Source: Polytrichum commune (Eukaryota; Streptophyta; Polytrichopsida; Polytrichales; Polytrichaceae). Taken from it: a stretch of 64,000 nt of DNA. The notes under the pieces were generated by a model that worked only from the letters and a program-made list of their open reading frames with translations, did no database searches and was not told the DNA's origin. Positions 1 to 12,440 of this stretch are shown one piece after another (within the stretch, counting starts at the first letter, position 1; the number at the start of each line of letters is the position of its first letter). A program made the translations under genes and the position numbers. Location: assembly GCA_950295325.1 (NCBI GenBank), contig OX485808.1, forward strand, positions 41,129,180 through 41,193,179, read 5' to 3'.

Positions 1-321
1 ATGCTTGTTATTACATGGCTTCTCATGTTGTGGTATCTCCCTCCGGCTTTCTTAGAAGACATTTTGATGTCTTATTACACATGGAAGCATCTAGAAATTA
101 CGGTTGGGTCTTTATGTGCAGTGAGGTCCTCAAGACATGGTATCATTGGAATAAGCCCTCTTGCTCCTACCCTGGGGGGTAGGGGTCCCTCGTTTCTAAT
201 AATGCCCTTCCTTGAGGGTCTCACCTATTACAAAATCCATGGAAGAATAAAATGAAAGGTTGTTGGTTTCAAGAAAGTCTCATACGCTGACTTTTGGCAA
301 TGTTGATTATTAGTAATCAAA

Positions 322-322
<1 letters not shown>

Positions 323-410
<88 letters not shown>
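323..410. repeat. compound microsatellite (TA)n(GA)n
   Basis: An uninterrupted TA run (about 323-354) passes directly into an uninterrupted GA run (about 355-410). This is a typical plant intergenic compound microsatellite, likely polymorphic in length. Confidence 0.95.
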
Positions 411-412
<2 letters not shown>

Positions 413-870
413 CACTTAGTAATTCAATCTTCTTGCAAAGAAGTCACAAATGAAATAGATTGTGAACCACTTGTGGCTATCTTGGCGTCAATCAATGCCC
501 TTGAACAAACATTAGTTTTTTTCTATATAAAAATTATACAAGTAGGAGCATACATTTATGGGCACATACAACACCCTTACTATGGAAAATTCAAACATCA
601 TCGAGTTCACGGAACTATAATTTAGACACCAACCAAACGTAAGGAAGAATTGGGCTAACTCGGGTCCGAAAGAAGTGAAACGACCACGTTGACATCATGG
701 CGAAAAGCCGGCACCAAGGGCAAACAAATACATAAATGTGATTCGATCGCTAAGAAGGTTGTTGGAGCTCGGAAACTCCGTTTTTCCAATCGAACGCCTT
801 TATGAAGCATTTCCCAAGCATTGACATTGTGCAAATAACTAATAAATAATAGTCATAAGACTCGTCATCG

Positions 871-923
871 TAGTAGTAATAATAATAAATAATAATAACA
901 ATAACAATAACAATAATAATAAT
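871..923. repeat. AAT/AAC-rich microsatellite
   Basis: Imperfect trinucleotide and hexanucleotide repeats of AAT and AACAAT. The short - strand open frame across it is just the poly-isoleucine/valine/tyrosine translation of the repeat. Confidence 0.85.
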
Positions 924-1781
924 CGAGGCCCGGTTGACCTTCACGACGCTCGGGCTTTCCGGGGTCGGAGGGAGGCTAGTAGCTAGGGGGACGTACTCCC
1001 AAGCTGCAAGCTTAATTATGACTCCAGAGACTTGAAGTGGCTTTCGGGCAATGACGGTTGTTGGGGTTTTGTTTTCCTCTTTCCAATGACACCACCTTGG
1101 TTGTGTACACGCAAAACCGGGGTGAAGTCAACCCGGAGTCTTTGTACTTCGCCTCTCTCTCTCTCTCACTCGAGCGGGGAGGAGGAGGAGGAGGTTGTTG
1201 TTGTTTGTCACTTTGTTTCCAAATCGGTTAGAGGAAGTTTGACCTCCAAATGGTCACGAAGTTGAAGATACGTAGTTAGTGTGCCGATAAGTCGTTCAAA
1301 GTGGAACTCGGGTGTTTTTCAAGTAGAATATTAATAATTATTTAAAACACCTATGCAATGATCTATATCTTATTTGTAAACTTGTTGGTTTTTGGGGGTC
1401 TAAGACTTTTTTGCTTCGATTGATTGAGGTTTTGGGTCATGTCAGTTGGTTGAAATTTGACTACAACCATTCTTCTCTTTTTGTGTGGGGTTGTTTTTTT
1501 GTGTCATTGCAAGTATTGGAGTGTGAAATAGATTGTCAAAGAATGCTATTCCGATTTCAAAGCTTTGCATGCCACTAATTACCGTAAGAGTGTCATGAGT
1601 GAAATTCGTTAGTCAACTGTATCAAGTTTTTTAAAGTTTTTTTTTGGTAAGAGCATGGTAATTATGAGTATGAGATAACTAGAATCTATTTTATGTCCAA
1701 TTGTCCACTACCATATATATAGATAACACACACAAACACCTATTGATGTGATTAACTTGATACGAGAGTCATAAACTATGA

Positions 1782-1796
1782 CCCTAAACCCTAAAA
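1782..1796. repeat. short interstitial telomere-like motif
   Basis: CCCTAAACCCTAAAA is two copies of the plant-type telomere heptamer CCCTAAA. It is far too short to be a telomere. The same motif also occurs as a telo-box in plant promoters, but no gene starts nearby. Confidence 0.6.
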
Positions 1797-2333
1797 CAAG
1801 ATTTAAAAATCCTTTCATCACCAAGGAATACAACCCATGCATCACATGGATGGTTTTTCATAGTGCTCTAAAAACCCTAATCCTTTCAAGATTCAAACGA
1901 AAAAACAACGATTGTCCAATGTACCTCTTGATAAACAAATGTACGAATGTGTAGATATTTGGTCTAACAAACTCGAGGTTTTTCGGTTGCAATGGAGGAT
2001 AAGTCACACCAGACAACTTTTCCAAACACGCGTACAATATTAATAGACTACTTCTTTCCATTGTTTAATTCCGTTGAAATTGGGTAATGAAGGGAGGCTT
2101 CAAGAAGTACGGTCCAATGGGGAAAAAGAGAGGCCGAACTTAATTGTTGTGAGTTTCTTGGAGTGAGCGCTCATCAAGGCCCCGAAGGGGGTGTCAATGA
2201 TGAGGGATTCGCCCTTTATTGTGGGGAAACCCCAACAAAGGACATCCGACGTACGTCGAATACATCCCTCCCTTCATTCTATCTTTCGAATCCCATACTT
2301 GCCCACTCCCCGTTGTGGCTCCCAAAAGCACCA

Positions 2334-2669
2334 CACTAAGCTAAAGTCCTAATATCGTGGGCCACGCTAAATTCTAAAGTGCACGCTAATTCTCATAACG
2401 AAAATTTTAATTTCCAATCCATGCTAAATTTATAGTAGGAAAATCACCATGGGCTACATGAATAGATTTTTTCTAGATAATCAATGTGGATGATTATGTT
2501 CTTTTTTCGTTGTTTTGGTCCTACAACTATTATTTAATGTGTTGGTTGGAAGTCTTTGTGGAGACTTAGAGAAAGACCTAGGGTCTTGAACCCACAATAA
2601 CTCCACCTTGACTAGAAAGTTATTGTGACCCACACTAATTTTCCACTCACATTAGAGGACTATTTAGTG
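2334..2669. mobile_element. MITE, CACTAAATA group B, copy 1
   Basis: About 336 bp. The right end reads TATTTAGTG followed by TA. The left end (CACTAAGCTAAAGTCCTAAT) is a diverged version of the same inverted repeat. Interior blocks match the elements at 16.1 kb (same orientation) and 41.1 kb (inverted), including the stretch resembling 'gggtcttgaacccaca'. No coding capacity, so non-autonomous. Confidence 0.75.
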
Positions 2670-5600
2670 TACCTATCGCCACCGCCCTTGGAGCTTCTTT
2701 GTAAAGTAAGGAAAATAAATAAATCACGAAAAGACCAAAAGTTGAAGGTGTGTGAAATGAAAAGGGTGGGATTTGATGTGTTAAGTATGTGGGCATTGTA
2801 GATCAACATTTATCACACATTGCCCGCTTTATCAATACTTTGCCTTATTCTTTTTATATGAACATCTTATTCAGGTTTAGCGTGAAGTTATTATGACAAA
2901 AAAATTGTATTGTTGGAGATTGGAAAAGTTGGTTTTACTTTCATGAAAATCTACATCAAGTAGAACATTTTACGTCGGCCACATTAATGTTGAAGTAGGA
3001 ATCAACAAGGGTGGCACATGTAAGGTAAAGTGTCCACCTACGTGATCAACATGAAATTAGTGCAAGATGATCAACAACTTACGTCTACCTTATGCTTTGC
3101 AACTTCTTGAAGAACGACCAACCCATCTTAAGTGATGTGCATTGTCTTAAAAGTTTTTTTTGATAAAAAAAAAGCATTAAAATTTTACATGTATATATAT
3201 ACATATGTGTATACTTAATTTGGTGAAGAGAGTCAAGCAATGTGGCGTGCGAGTCCGTACAAGTAAATTATTGCATTGTTCACTATTATGTGCAAAGTAG
3301 TGGGGTCTCCACGCGGGGTTCCTAGGGTAGGGGGAGTGTAGTTCGCTCATTGCTTAGCCTCGAAAGCCATTTATGTAAAAGAGGACAAAGTTTCAAGTAA
3401 AGAAAAATAGTTGCGCACTTGATGGCATGGCATGGCATGGGTGGCACTCTCGAGTGGGTTGTCATATTATTTTGCACTCCATGAAGCCTTTCAACGTCCC
3501 CGTGGGCATATAATGCTTATCTCCTCCTCCGCGGCATTCATACGCTATACCGACCTAGGCTCCACCCCATCAATGAGCCTCCTTTATTTGAAACCGGTCA
3601 TGTCTATCCCTCCTAGATGTTGGACCTCGTGACCTTTGTGTTGGGTGTAAGCGTGGCCTATGTCTATGTCTCTACCAAACCTAGAATCACAAGAATAACC
3701 TAGAAATGAAATTATCCCCCCCCCCCCGGCCGAGAGCATTGCTTTCCCACCATACCAAAATGTCTAATGGACCTCATGAAGTTCGAGCAACCCACACTCA
3801 TTCTCGATCGGGTGGAGTGACAAAGATCGCATGTACATTCCCCACTCACATGTGGTTTCAAAATGATGTTTGGTGATGAGCTTATGTGGTCCATCTACAT
3901 GTATAATGTATTATTCACAATGCTTTTCCAATCCACACTTTCCAATAGTCATTGAAACTAGCCGGTGGCCAACTATTCTTGTACCTGGTGACGACACATT
4001 ATGTCATTTTTGCTCTCTTATGTAGTACTAAAAAATGAAGCGCCTTTTTGTATAAAATACTCCCATTTACAATCTCACCGATGAGAGGTTTCCTTTCCCC
4101 GTTTCAAATAATAGCGCTAGAGTATAAGCCTCAAGTCTTTTTACCAACTTAGTCATCATGTTGATATTTATTTTTATTTTGTAGAGGCCATTGCTTTCCA
4201 CTCCTCTTTGTTGGATGTGGTTTTATATATATATACATACTCCCAGTCCAATAAGTCATTTGCAAAACATTATACAACCTACCCCCTATGCACCCTTTAT
4301 ACAGGGGGGAGACGTAAGCGTATGCTAGCTCTGATGGCCCCACAAATTTAACATAACTTGGGCTTGACAAAATTATTCCCAACCTGGTTTCAACATTCAT
4401 GGCCCGCCCCCAATAAGCGGTCTACAAGCTAAGCCAAAGATTACTAATGAAGCAAACCTAAAAATGCGGCAGAACGAAGAATGTTTAGGTTGTTCATTCT
4501 GTAAGGGAAATCCAACCCCACGGTGCAGAAACCTACCGATGAGTAATGTCGTGTGACCTCATGGAGCTTAACACGAATACATGTATGGATGTACTTTAGT
4601 ATAGCGAAAGGAGTCGGCATAACCTTTTTGTGTGGGCCCCTTTCTACACTATTTCTCCCTTCTCCACTTAATTTTTCATTAGGGTATGGGTCGGGGTCTC
4701 ATTAATTTTGAGTTTTCGGGAGGTGGCCTAGCCATCGAGTGCGGGTGGTAGCTTAACTTAGGGTAGATCGCATGAAAGTTGCCAACGTTCATGGGGTTTA
4801 GTTAATTAAGTCCCTCGGTGTGTGGGTGGGGGGGTTTAATGAGGGGCTCGGAGTCACTTAGCACTTGAATGGGCCTCGCGTATGCACATGTGGGGGGCAT
4901 TTGCTTTGGGCAGCCGAGGCGCGTCATTAAAGAGGGGACAACCGAGTTATTAGTCAAACTAACTCAAAAAGTCGGATGATCGAGGGAGGAGTGGGATAGA
5001 AGATGGTAGGGTTTTTTCTTTTCCCTTTTTTTATACATAAAGAAAACCTTCTTTCAACATCTATGGCCGGCGCCCGTAGTTCAAAACTAGCATTCCTTGG
5101 ATTAACAAGCTTGAATGCTAAGTTTAAGCCCATTGTGTTTTGAAGTACTAGTCAATGTAGTTGGAAGAGTCTATGATGATTGTTTAAAGAGAAACATGAT
5201 CATGTTTTTATGACTTCAAAAACATCTGAATCAATTTTCTGAAACTTAAAATGACAATGTCCGTCATTCATAATTCATAACCCATGATATATATGTTAAC
5301 CCACAAGTCAGTTCATTTTACAACTGACGGCCAAACACATTTGTGAAGTTGGAAATGCGGGCGATGATATGGCCACACTTTTTAATTTTTATTAATTTTT
5401 GGGCACAAATTGAGAAATCAATTACAAGAATGGAACCAAAATACAACCACCCTAGAAGAGCAAGCGCAAACCCAGGGGAAATCAAGAAGGGCCACATATT
5501 TAAGATACACGAATTTGAGCTATGATTCAATGTCGACAAGTTTGTTCAAACTTTGCAGTCAATGCGGTATGATTTGTAGGATGTTAATTGCTCAAGCTGG

Positions 5601-6567
5601 ACCTCAAAGTAATTTGATTAAAAACTAAATAAAAATTAGTAACTTGAACTTGAGTCAGCCTTCAAGTATCCAAGGGCATTTAAAAGACAAGTAGGTACTC
5701 TAGTATGCCATGATAAGAGACATAACCTAATAACATTTAGGGTTTGATTGTGATGCAAGAAGTATCATGACAAGAAACAAAGGTTGTTTGACCTTATCGA
5801 TATGAATAAGAACCCTTCCATATGATACTATATAGGGTTGTAGAGGTGTGACTCACATCGTTTATATGATGTGTATATGTCTCCTCAATGCTTAGTACGA
5901 ACGCAAATGTTCATCTTCGAAACCTCACAATTAGAGCACCTTGAAAGGCGAGCTTTGCATGGATACTCCACACATTAAGTCTCGGGTTTGGGGAATATGA
6001 ACACATGTGTGCACATGGTTGGTTGTCATAAACTTTTGAAGCATTAAAAAAGGTGGACATGCATGACAAGTTGTCTTGAAGCATGTCCTAACATTTCTCC
6101 CATATGGTTCGTATAACACCCACATTAAACACCTCATCTAAAATATGCATGATATCACTTAGCTCTTTGTGATTCAAGATGAGCGGAGAGAGGAATTATT
6201 GCATACAAGTGAACCTCTCATCCATCCAACATAAAAATGTGACCCCTATAGGTTTGTGGTGGATTTATCTCAAATGACTTGGATTGGACTAATTAAGAGT
6301 TTTTATAAATTAACTCCAAGTGAAATAATTATATATGATAACCTTCATGTTGCATACTATTTCAAGGCGTTTGTGTTGGGTGAATGAGGGGTACACTCAT
6401 ATGTGATGATATCCTCTCTCCAAGACAAGGTATTGGGTTGTTGATGTTTAACTTACATGGTTGTCATGGAAGTTTAGAGGTGAAAACGTTGAGGTTCTTA
6501 GTTTTGATCCTAGCACCCACAACTTATGGAGCTCGTATAGATTGAATGTGTGGGACATATAACGAGA
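2670..6567. other. intergenic DNA, no gene recognised
   Basis: No protein family could be recognised in any frame. A 12-base C run lies at 3716-3727. The short open frames near 5.3-5.6 kb overlap on both strands and have no recognisable motif. Otherwise unstructured. Confidence 0.5.
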
Positions 6568-6969
6568 CTACACACAACATTGAATTTAGTGTTATATGAT
6601 AATTCATGTCATTTTGGTAACTTTACTAATAACAATTTCTTATGAATAAGTTTATAAATATTGTCATCCCAACTTACTTGTAGTTCATCCACTCTTGATA
6701 TAATTATGCATCCAAATGACTGTGTGACGAAATATTGGAATGAATGATTGAACTTGGATTTAAGAAATCACTTAGTACGTGACAATCATTGCAACATTGT
6801 AAATCAACAATGCCCATTTTTTTCTTTAATTTGTTTAATACAAAGAATGACAAATAATGCTAGTTTAACAATTAGCATTGGCGACACTATACATGCAGTT
6901 TACAATTAGTATTGAGCAAGACAAATTAGAGTTGGTGACACACTAACATGATACAATATAGTGAGGTGT
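6568..6969 (+). mobile_element. MITE, CACTAAATA group A, copy 1
   Basis: About 400 bp, co-linear with the element at 12.95-13.32 kb. Shared landmarks in the same order include 'cttatgaataag', 'gcaacattgtaaatc', 'atgacaaa' and 'gtttacaatt'. The ends are eroded versions of CTACACTA...TAGTGTAG. Non-coding. Confidence 0.7.
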
Positions 6970-7274
6970 ACTTGGATTAAGAGATGTAATGATGGATTGT
7001 GCAGGAAAGAAAGACTAACCATACTTTGATGTACTTAGCATGTGAGCATATGGTGTTTAGAGTCATACAATTTTAAAGAAAGAATTGAATCATACAACCC
7101 GAGAAAGAATGTTGCACAAGGGTTAGGCAACCCATGAAGGAACTGTGCACATGAATTAGACATCTCCCAATGGAAGATCTTTGCGTTGGAGTTAGACGAC
7201 TCCAACTAGAAGACATGGATGGAAGTTAGACAAATCCCAATGGATGGATGTTATTCATTGGAGTTAGTGTACTA

Positions 7275-8189
7275 CACCGTTCATGGCATTTAATGTCACA
7301 TGCATAATAGTGTCACTTACCCTATTTCGAGGAGTATACTAAGTTACATCGATGATTAACAACTTCACCATAACTGTAACCTCACGACACTTGGCGTTCA
7401 AGGGCACTTACTAATATGTTAGCACGAGTATGTTCAACAATGTTATGAGGTGCATGCCTATGTTACAGAATGCTCGACAAGATGACTAAAGTGTACACAA
7501 ATGACACTTGCCATTAGGTATGCTCAAGAAAATCTTCCTCTTGCACACTAAAATGTAGACACACATGACACTTGCCATTAGTATGCTAAAAATGATCATC
7601 CCCTTGCATGCTAGAACACAAGACTACCATCTAAAGTATCTCAACATGCTACTCCAAATGTCACAATGTAGACAACTTTCTCACTTAAAAAAATCACTTG
7701 TGTTGACGAATGGAATCGTATTGGCAATTAGCATCAGTGTTCAGGATTGGAGCCCTCATATGAGTTTCATTTTGAAGGGCTGGTTCAAATCCAAGACGTC
7801 GATCCAAGAGCACAGAAATGAAATACAAAACTCATATTAAACTCGTGCATGAATTATATGGTACATGTTTCTAGTACAATGTGAAGAATCAAGAATCAAC
7901 CATCTAACTCCATTTCTTGTAGCGACAGTGCCCTACGCTTGTTGGTTCTTGTGGCAAGCATATTATGTCAAGGACTTCATCAAGTCACGTCTTCATTTTC
8001 AGTATGGGGTTGCGTTTCGAAGGGTTGTTTTGAGAGAGGTGTATTCTGAAGGACCACATCGTGTTTGAAAGGCACTGAAGACTTCAATCTTGAACATTGA
8101 TTAGCGGGCATGACACTTTGAGACCTCTACGCATCTAGTTTAGGCCCTTTGCAAAAAAGCGAATGTAACACTAAATACCCTAAACGGTG
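7275..8189. mobile_element. MITE, CACCGTT group D, copy 1, with nested insertion
   Basis: The left end (TA then CACCGTTCATGGCATTTAAT) and the right end (complement CACCGTTTAGGGTATTTAGT, then TA) form inverted repeats flanked by TA on both sides. The element is inverted relative to its relative at 13.70-14.22 kb and is interrupted by a second element at 7733-8101, so the net length is about 545 bp. Its right end lies only about 60-80 bp before the CT-rich leader of the WW-domain gene, so it may form part of that gene's promoter. The 91-codon open frame inside is repeat DNA. Confidence 0.8.
7733..8101. mobile_element. nested MITE inside the 7.3-8.2 kb element
   Basis: The left end reads ATCAGTGTTCAGGATTG and the complement of the right end ATCAATGTTCAAGATTG, an inverted repeat of roughly 25 bp. 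The flanks share TAGC (left ATTAGC, right TAGCGGG). The related element at 13.70 kb lacks this block and reads straight through 'gctaattgcc', which is the empty site. No coding capacity. Confidence 0.7.
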
Positions 8190-8239
8190 TAGCGTTACCC
8201 AATTTTACATGACCCCTTTGTGTTACATAGCATTTGGTG

Positions 8240-9137
8240 TAAGAAGTACAACGTGTGATCATGCTCTAAGTCTCTCTCTCTCTTGCTCCCCATCACTTCA
8301 AGTCTTCCGCTTTCCTTCCGACTTCGTCTCGCTCCCCTCTCCCTTCGCCACCTGAATAAGTTCCCCGGATTCCCATCTCCACCGGATTGTCTCTCTCTCT
8401 CCCTCCACTCTCCTTATAACTTCCTCTCTGCAATTCTGCCATCTCCCTTCCTCCTCCCTTCCTGCTCCTGCTCTACAACTCATCGCTCATCTTCTGTTGT
8501 TGTTGTTGTTGTTGTTGTTGTTGGTGCAGTTGGAGATCGATGTAGTAGTAAGTTTTGTAGCTTCAAGGCAAGCTCACAACAGCTCTCTTCTTCCTTCTTT
8601 TGTGAGGAGCCTGGGACTCTTTCTTCTCCTTCCGGGGAGCTTCAGGTTGGGTCTAAGTCAAGGTGGTGGCTTTTGGGTGGATTGGCGGTGTGGATGTATG
8701 TATGTATGTGTGTGTGTGTGTTTGTGGGTGTGGTGTTATCCCACTTGCATCTGTTACTGCAACCTGAGTGAGACACATCGCGTGAAGTTGTGGCCCGGGA
8801 GATCAGAGGTGTAAGTTAGTCGTTGTTGCTGGGGTCGTGACTGTGGTCCAAGTGGTGAAGAAGAAGGAGGTGTCATTCAATTGCCTGACCGAGTTAGACT
8901 TGCAGCTACACTTGCAGGCTTTCTCTCTTTGAGTGTGTGTCTCTCTCTCGACTAGACTGTTTGCCTTTTGGTCGGCTGTGGATTGTGCGCCTGAAGGAAA
9001 CAACCTAAGTTTTCAAGATCCGAGGCTTTCGACTAAGAAGAGGAAGAAGAAGAAAACAAGAAGATTGGGTGAGGTGGTCACCAGCAGTTGAGGTAATCTA
9101 CTCTTGGAGACATTTGGGGGATCATCATAATTTTGGG
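8240..9137 (+). promoter_or_regulatory. probable 5' leader and core promoter of the WW-domain gene
   Basis: The DNA changes abruptly from AT-rich to pyrimidine-rich: CT runs at about 8270-8283 and 8391-8403, and a (TTG)n run at about 8494-8524. CT-rich leaders are common in plant mRNAs. A TATA-like TTATAAC lies near 8414. Several AT-free open frames in this segment are low-complexity shadows. The transcription start and any leader intron cannot be fixed from sequence alone. An in-frame extension upstream of the chosen ATG (to 9069) exists but lacks conserved-looking sequence. Confidence 0.5.
8494..8524. repeat. (TTG)n trinucleotide microsatellite
   Basis: About ten TTG units within the presumed 5' leader of the WW-domain gene. 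Confidence 0.9.
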
Positions 9138-10904
9138 ATGGCAGTGGTGATGGAAGTGCCGTGGTCGAGGGCCACAGGAGAATTGGGGAGCAATAGTCCC
9201 GCAGCACTGGAGCTGACGAAAGGGAAGAAGGCATCCTCATCCTCATCGTCGCAGCAGCAGCAGCATGCCTCATGGGGAGCTGATGCACAGAAAGTGGTGC
9301 AGCTCATGATGGGCCAGCTTCGCTCTTCGCCGTCTTCTGGGGAGCAGCGACAGGAAGATGATGACGACGACGACGATGTGACCACTTTGGATCTACTGGG
9401 CTGCAACAACATCAATATCAACATCAACAACATCAGCAAGGCGGTGGCACCCTCCTCCTCGCACCAACGCGAGGAATTCAAGGGTCACAGCCACCACAAC
9501 TCCAACTCGGCAGAGTTTCTTGAGCTCGACCCCGATCAGCCCCTCCCTCCTGGCTGGGAAAAGTGCCTCGACTTGAAGGTAACAAACAATCCCTCCCCAA
9601 ATCTCCAGGAGACTTCACCCCGTAGTAGGAAATGGAAAGTAATGCACACTAGGAATGTCGTGCATTGAATCACTGAATCTGTTTAGGAGGGGTGGTGGTG
9701 ATGATAATGGGTTAGGATGGTGTGGGTGTTGGGTAATTTGGTTTGGTTTGGTGTTTGGGTTGTTTCATGACTGTGTCTTGGTGGTCTCTGTGTTGCTGAA
9801 AACTGGGAAGCTAAGCTAAGCTTAGCGCTACTTTGTAAGGTGAAGAAGAGTTATACGTTTGAATGAGAACGTACATTTTATTTCACTTCTGTTTAGGTAG
9901 GTTTCTTGACTGGCTTGTCAAGGTTGGTGAACATGGTTTAGGATAGGATGGGATACGGTGGCTTAGGATGATGTGGCCGTTTGGATAATTTGGTGTTTCA
10001 TGTTCGGCTTACACGATGACTGAAGAGATTTTTGGTGTCGCTGCAGACTGGGAAGCTTTACTTTGTAAATAAGCAGACCGGCGCGAGGACCAACGACGAC
10101 CCAAGGAAACATCAGAAAGCTGTCGAAATTGAGCCATTAGCCCACGAGTTTCTGTGCAGCAAGCAATCTGAGACACTCCGGGAGCACGAGAGCATGCGCG
10201 CTTCATCTTCTTCTTCCTCCGGAGGCAGCCCTCACGCGACCACCCGCGAAGCCTTGTCAGCCGAGAAACAGCTATGGAGTTTATGCTCCACCTTGCAGCC
10301 AATCACACAGAGAAGGACCAGCCCAGACTTCGAAGTCGAAGAAATCATCGAAGAGGAGCAGCAGGAGGAGGAGGAGGAATCCAACCATCTGGAGCTGGAC
10401 CTCAACCTGGCAGCCGGAGCGATCCGAAGCTCCCCGCAACGCCAACACGGCCAATTCAGTGTGTGCACAATGGAGATGGTGCAAAATGCGTTGAAGAGAA
10501 CTGGAGAATTGAAAAGGAAGAACTCCTTGCTGACGTTTAAATCTGAGCAGCAAGCTTCCCCATCCACCAGCAGCTCATCTTCCACTTCCTCCAAATCCTC
10601 TTCTCTTCTTGCCAATTTGGAGGAGTCCCAAACCCAAACCCAAACTCAAAGTCCTGTTCAACCTAGAGCCTTCGGTGAACAAGCGGAGAGCTTGAAGTCA
10701 AGTGGTGAAATCTCTGGTGCACTTGTGATGGGAGCGTGCACACGGTGTTTGATGTATGTGATGTTGAACAAGAGTGATCCAATTTGCCCAAGATGTGAGA
10801 GCAAGGTCCCCCTCGACCACTTCACCGCTCCGGTGGCTCCATCGTCCAAGAGACAAAGAAGAGCAGTAGACGGTGGTGCTTCCGGATCAAGTCGGAGGCA
10901 TTAA
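9138..10904 (+). CDS. WW-domain, CFL1-like putative transcriptional co-regulator (2 exons)
   Basis: Exons 9138-9578 and 10047-10904; the intron 9579-10046 is GT-AG, phase 0, and splits the WW domain. The product is 432 aa. The WW domain spans about residues 136-168: LPPGW is in exon 1, and the YFVN and DPRK parts are in exon 2. The usual second Trp is Asn163. LELDLNL (262-268) is an LxLxL EAR-like motif after an acidic run. Cys378/381/394/397 form CX2C-X12-CX2C, a possible zinc site. KRQRR (415-419) looks like a nuclear signal. The rest is low-complexity Ser, Gln and Asp. In rice and Arabidopsis, CFL1 is a WW protein that modulates the homeodomain factor HDG1 in cuticle development; a nuclear co-repressor role here is inference from homology. 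The start was chosen at MAVVMEVPW; ATGs at 9069 and 9150 are alternatives. Confidence 0.9.
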
Positions 10905-12440
10905 CCCTAACCCCGAAGATGATGAAATCATCATCGTTTTCAAGTTAGCGTAGGTTTCTTTTTCTTCTTATTTTTCGAAGACGTTGAGCCTTTAGAGTTT
11001 AGTTTAGTTTAGTTTAGTTTAGTGTAGAAGAAGAAATTGTGTATGTCTGTAAGAAAAGCTCCGAAGCTTGAACCTGTCAGGGATGATAGACAGGACAGTG
11101 AGGAGGAGCTGGAGTTTTGCCTCACTTGGATGCAAGGATGGAAGAATGATGGGAGTGCACTCAAAGTGCGCATAACCCGCCGGTTTGTACATTGTAAATT
11201 TCTGGTGAAAAAGGTATCTCTATCTGGTGCTGGCTAAACAGCGTCGGTGATCTCATGTATCATTGTTCGGTTACTTCCTCAGTAAAACAAGAAACTGCTG
11301 ATGGTGCAAGCTTCAAACTGACAAAAGATTCAACCGTATTGGATTTGGATTGGATTGGACTGGGTTGGGTTGGGTTGAGTTGTGGAATTTTTGGGGATTG
11401 CCAGATGCTGAATTTGTGTTTCGGATGTTGGGAGTGCATGGAATTGTTACAAACTTACTATCCCCTTGGCTGGTTTGGAATAGCAGACTCGGAAGTTGGA
11501 AGACAGCCACCACAGCAATCTTAGTTCTTGCAACTATACCATTCTGTGAACAATTCGCTTTCTTGTTTTCAGCACTTCGATGGCTACTGACTTGAAGCAT
11601 GTGGTGGTGATGATTCAAGAGTTTGTAGCGTGGCAAGCATGTTGAACTAATCCTCTTTGTGTTTGTATTGTTTCGGCCATTGTGAGCAAGTCTAGAGAGC
11701 TTGCCAGATGTAATGGGTGTTGAATATGACACACCACACTCACACCAAACACCCCCCTCCCAAAAAAAATTCCCTTTGCTAGTTGGGATTCAGACTCAGG
11801 AAGTTATGATGTTCCGAGCCATGTTGTGTTTGTGCAACTTCCAATTGACATGATGAATCCGCGCCTTTCACTTCCATCTCAACATTTTGCAGCCAACTTG
11901 AATCAGGTGAGAGTTGACAAGTTTGTAATTATCAAGGGCATGGCCAAAGCATCAGTAACTGCAGAGCATGAACGGAGATAATCAATCAATCGCAGTTGAA
12001 CCTCCCATTCTCTTACTTAAAACCTGTGCATCTGTTCAGACGGATTAAATTCTGCAACAATCTCTCTGTCTTGATGGAACTCCCAGATTCGAAGTTGCCA
12101 ACTGTGAGAACATGCGCATAGGAGTAATGCCTTGCCCTGAATTTGCCGAAGCTAACTGACATCTCCCGTGCTCATCAGCATGAGACCCAATCTGAATCTG
12201 TTTCAATTAAAAGATAAGATTCACGAGACTTCTGATACAGTAACAGGATTCAGTGAAACAATTTACCCTCTTCGAGTTCCGAATGGTGACACGAAGGTTC
12301 CAGTCGTGACTTGTCAAACAGATCTTGATGAGTTCTGTGTGAAAGGAACCACTCCACTATATACCTGATTTAGTGTGGCATTAATAAATATGGGCATGCT
12401 ATGTTAATTAGTGTGGTCTCCATGGCTCATCCTGCAACAA
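10905..12440 (+). other. 3' flank and probable 3' UTR of the WW-domain gene
   Basis: After the TAA comes U-rich, GC-moderate sequence with an (AGTTT)n run at about 10996-11022 and TTGGGT/TTGGATT runs at about 11335-11385. No canonical AATAAA is close to the stop, so the poly(A) site is not placed. Open frames here on both strands are short and unrecognised. From about 11.7 kb the sequence looks intergenic. Confidence 0.4.
10996..11022. repeat. (AGTTT)n pentanucleotide repeat
   Basis: Five tandem AGTTT units, about 90 bp after the stop codon of the WW-domain gene. Confidence 0.9.

Larger units (their letters stand above)
1..2333. other. intergenic DNA, no gene recognised
   Basis: AT-rich non-coding DNA. 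Open frames here are short and lack domain-like composition. It holds a TA/GA compound microsatellite, an AAT/AAC-rich run near 871-923 and a short telomere-like motif, listed separately. Nothing else was recognised. Confidence 0.6.

Noticed and set aside
7733-8101. tRNA-like T-loop GGTTCAAATCC near 7778
   Set aside because: No matching A box, anticodon stem or acceptor stem; it lies inside a MITE.
8283-8771. 162-codon open frame before the WW-domain gene
   Set aside because: Translation of CT-rich and TTG-repeat leader DNA (poly Ser, Val, Leu); it overlaps open frames in other registers and has no domain.
9125-9481. 118-codon - strand frame
   Set aside because: Antisense shadow of exon 1 low-complexity runs.
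10232-10615. 127-codon - strand frame
   Set aside because: Antisense shadow of WW-gene exon 2, driven by Ser/Glu codon repeats.
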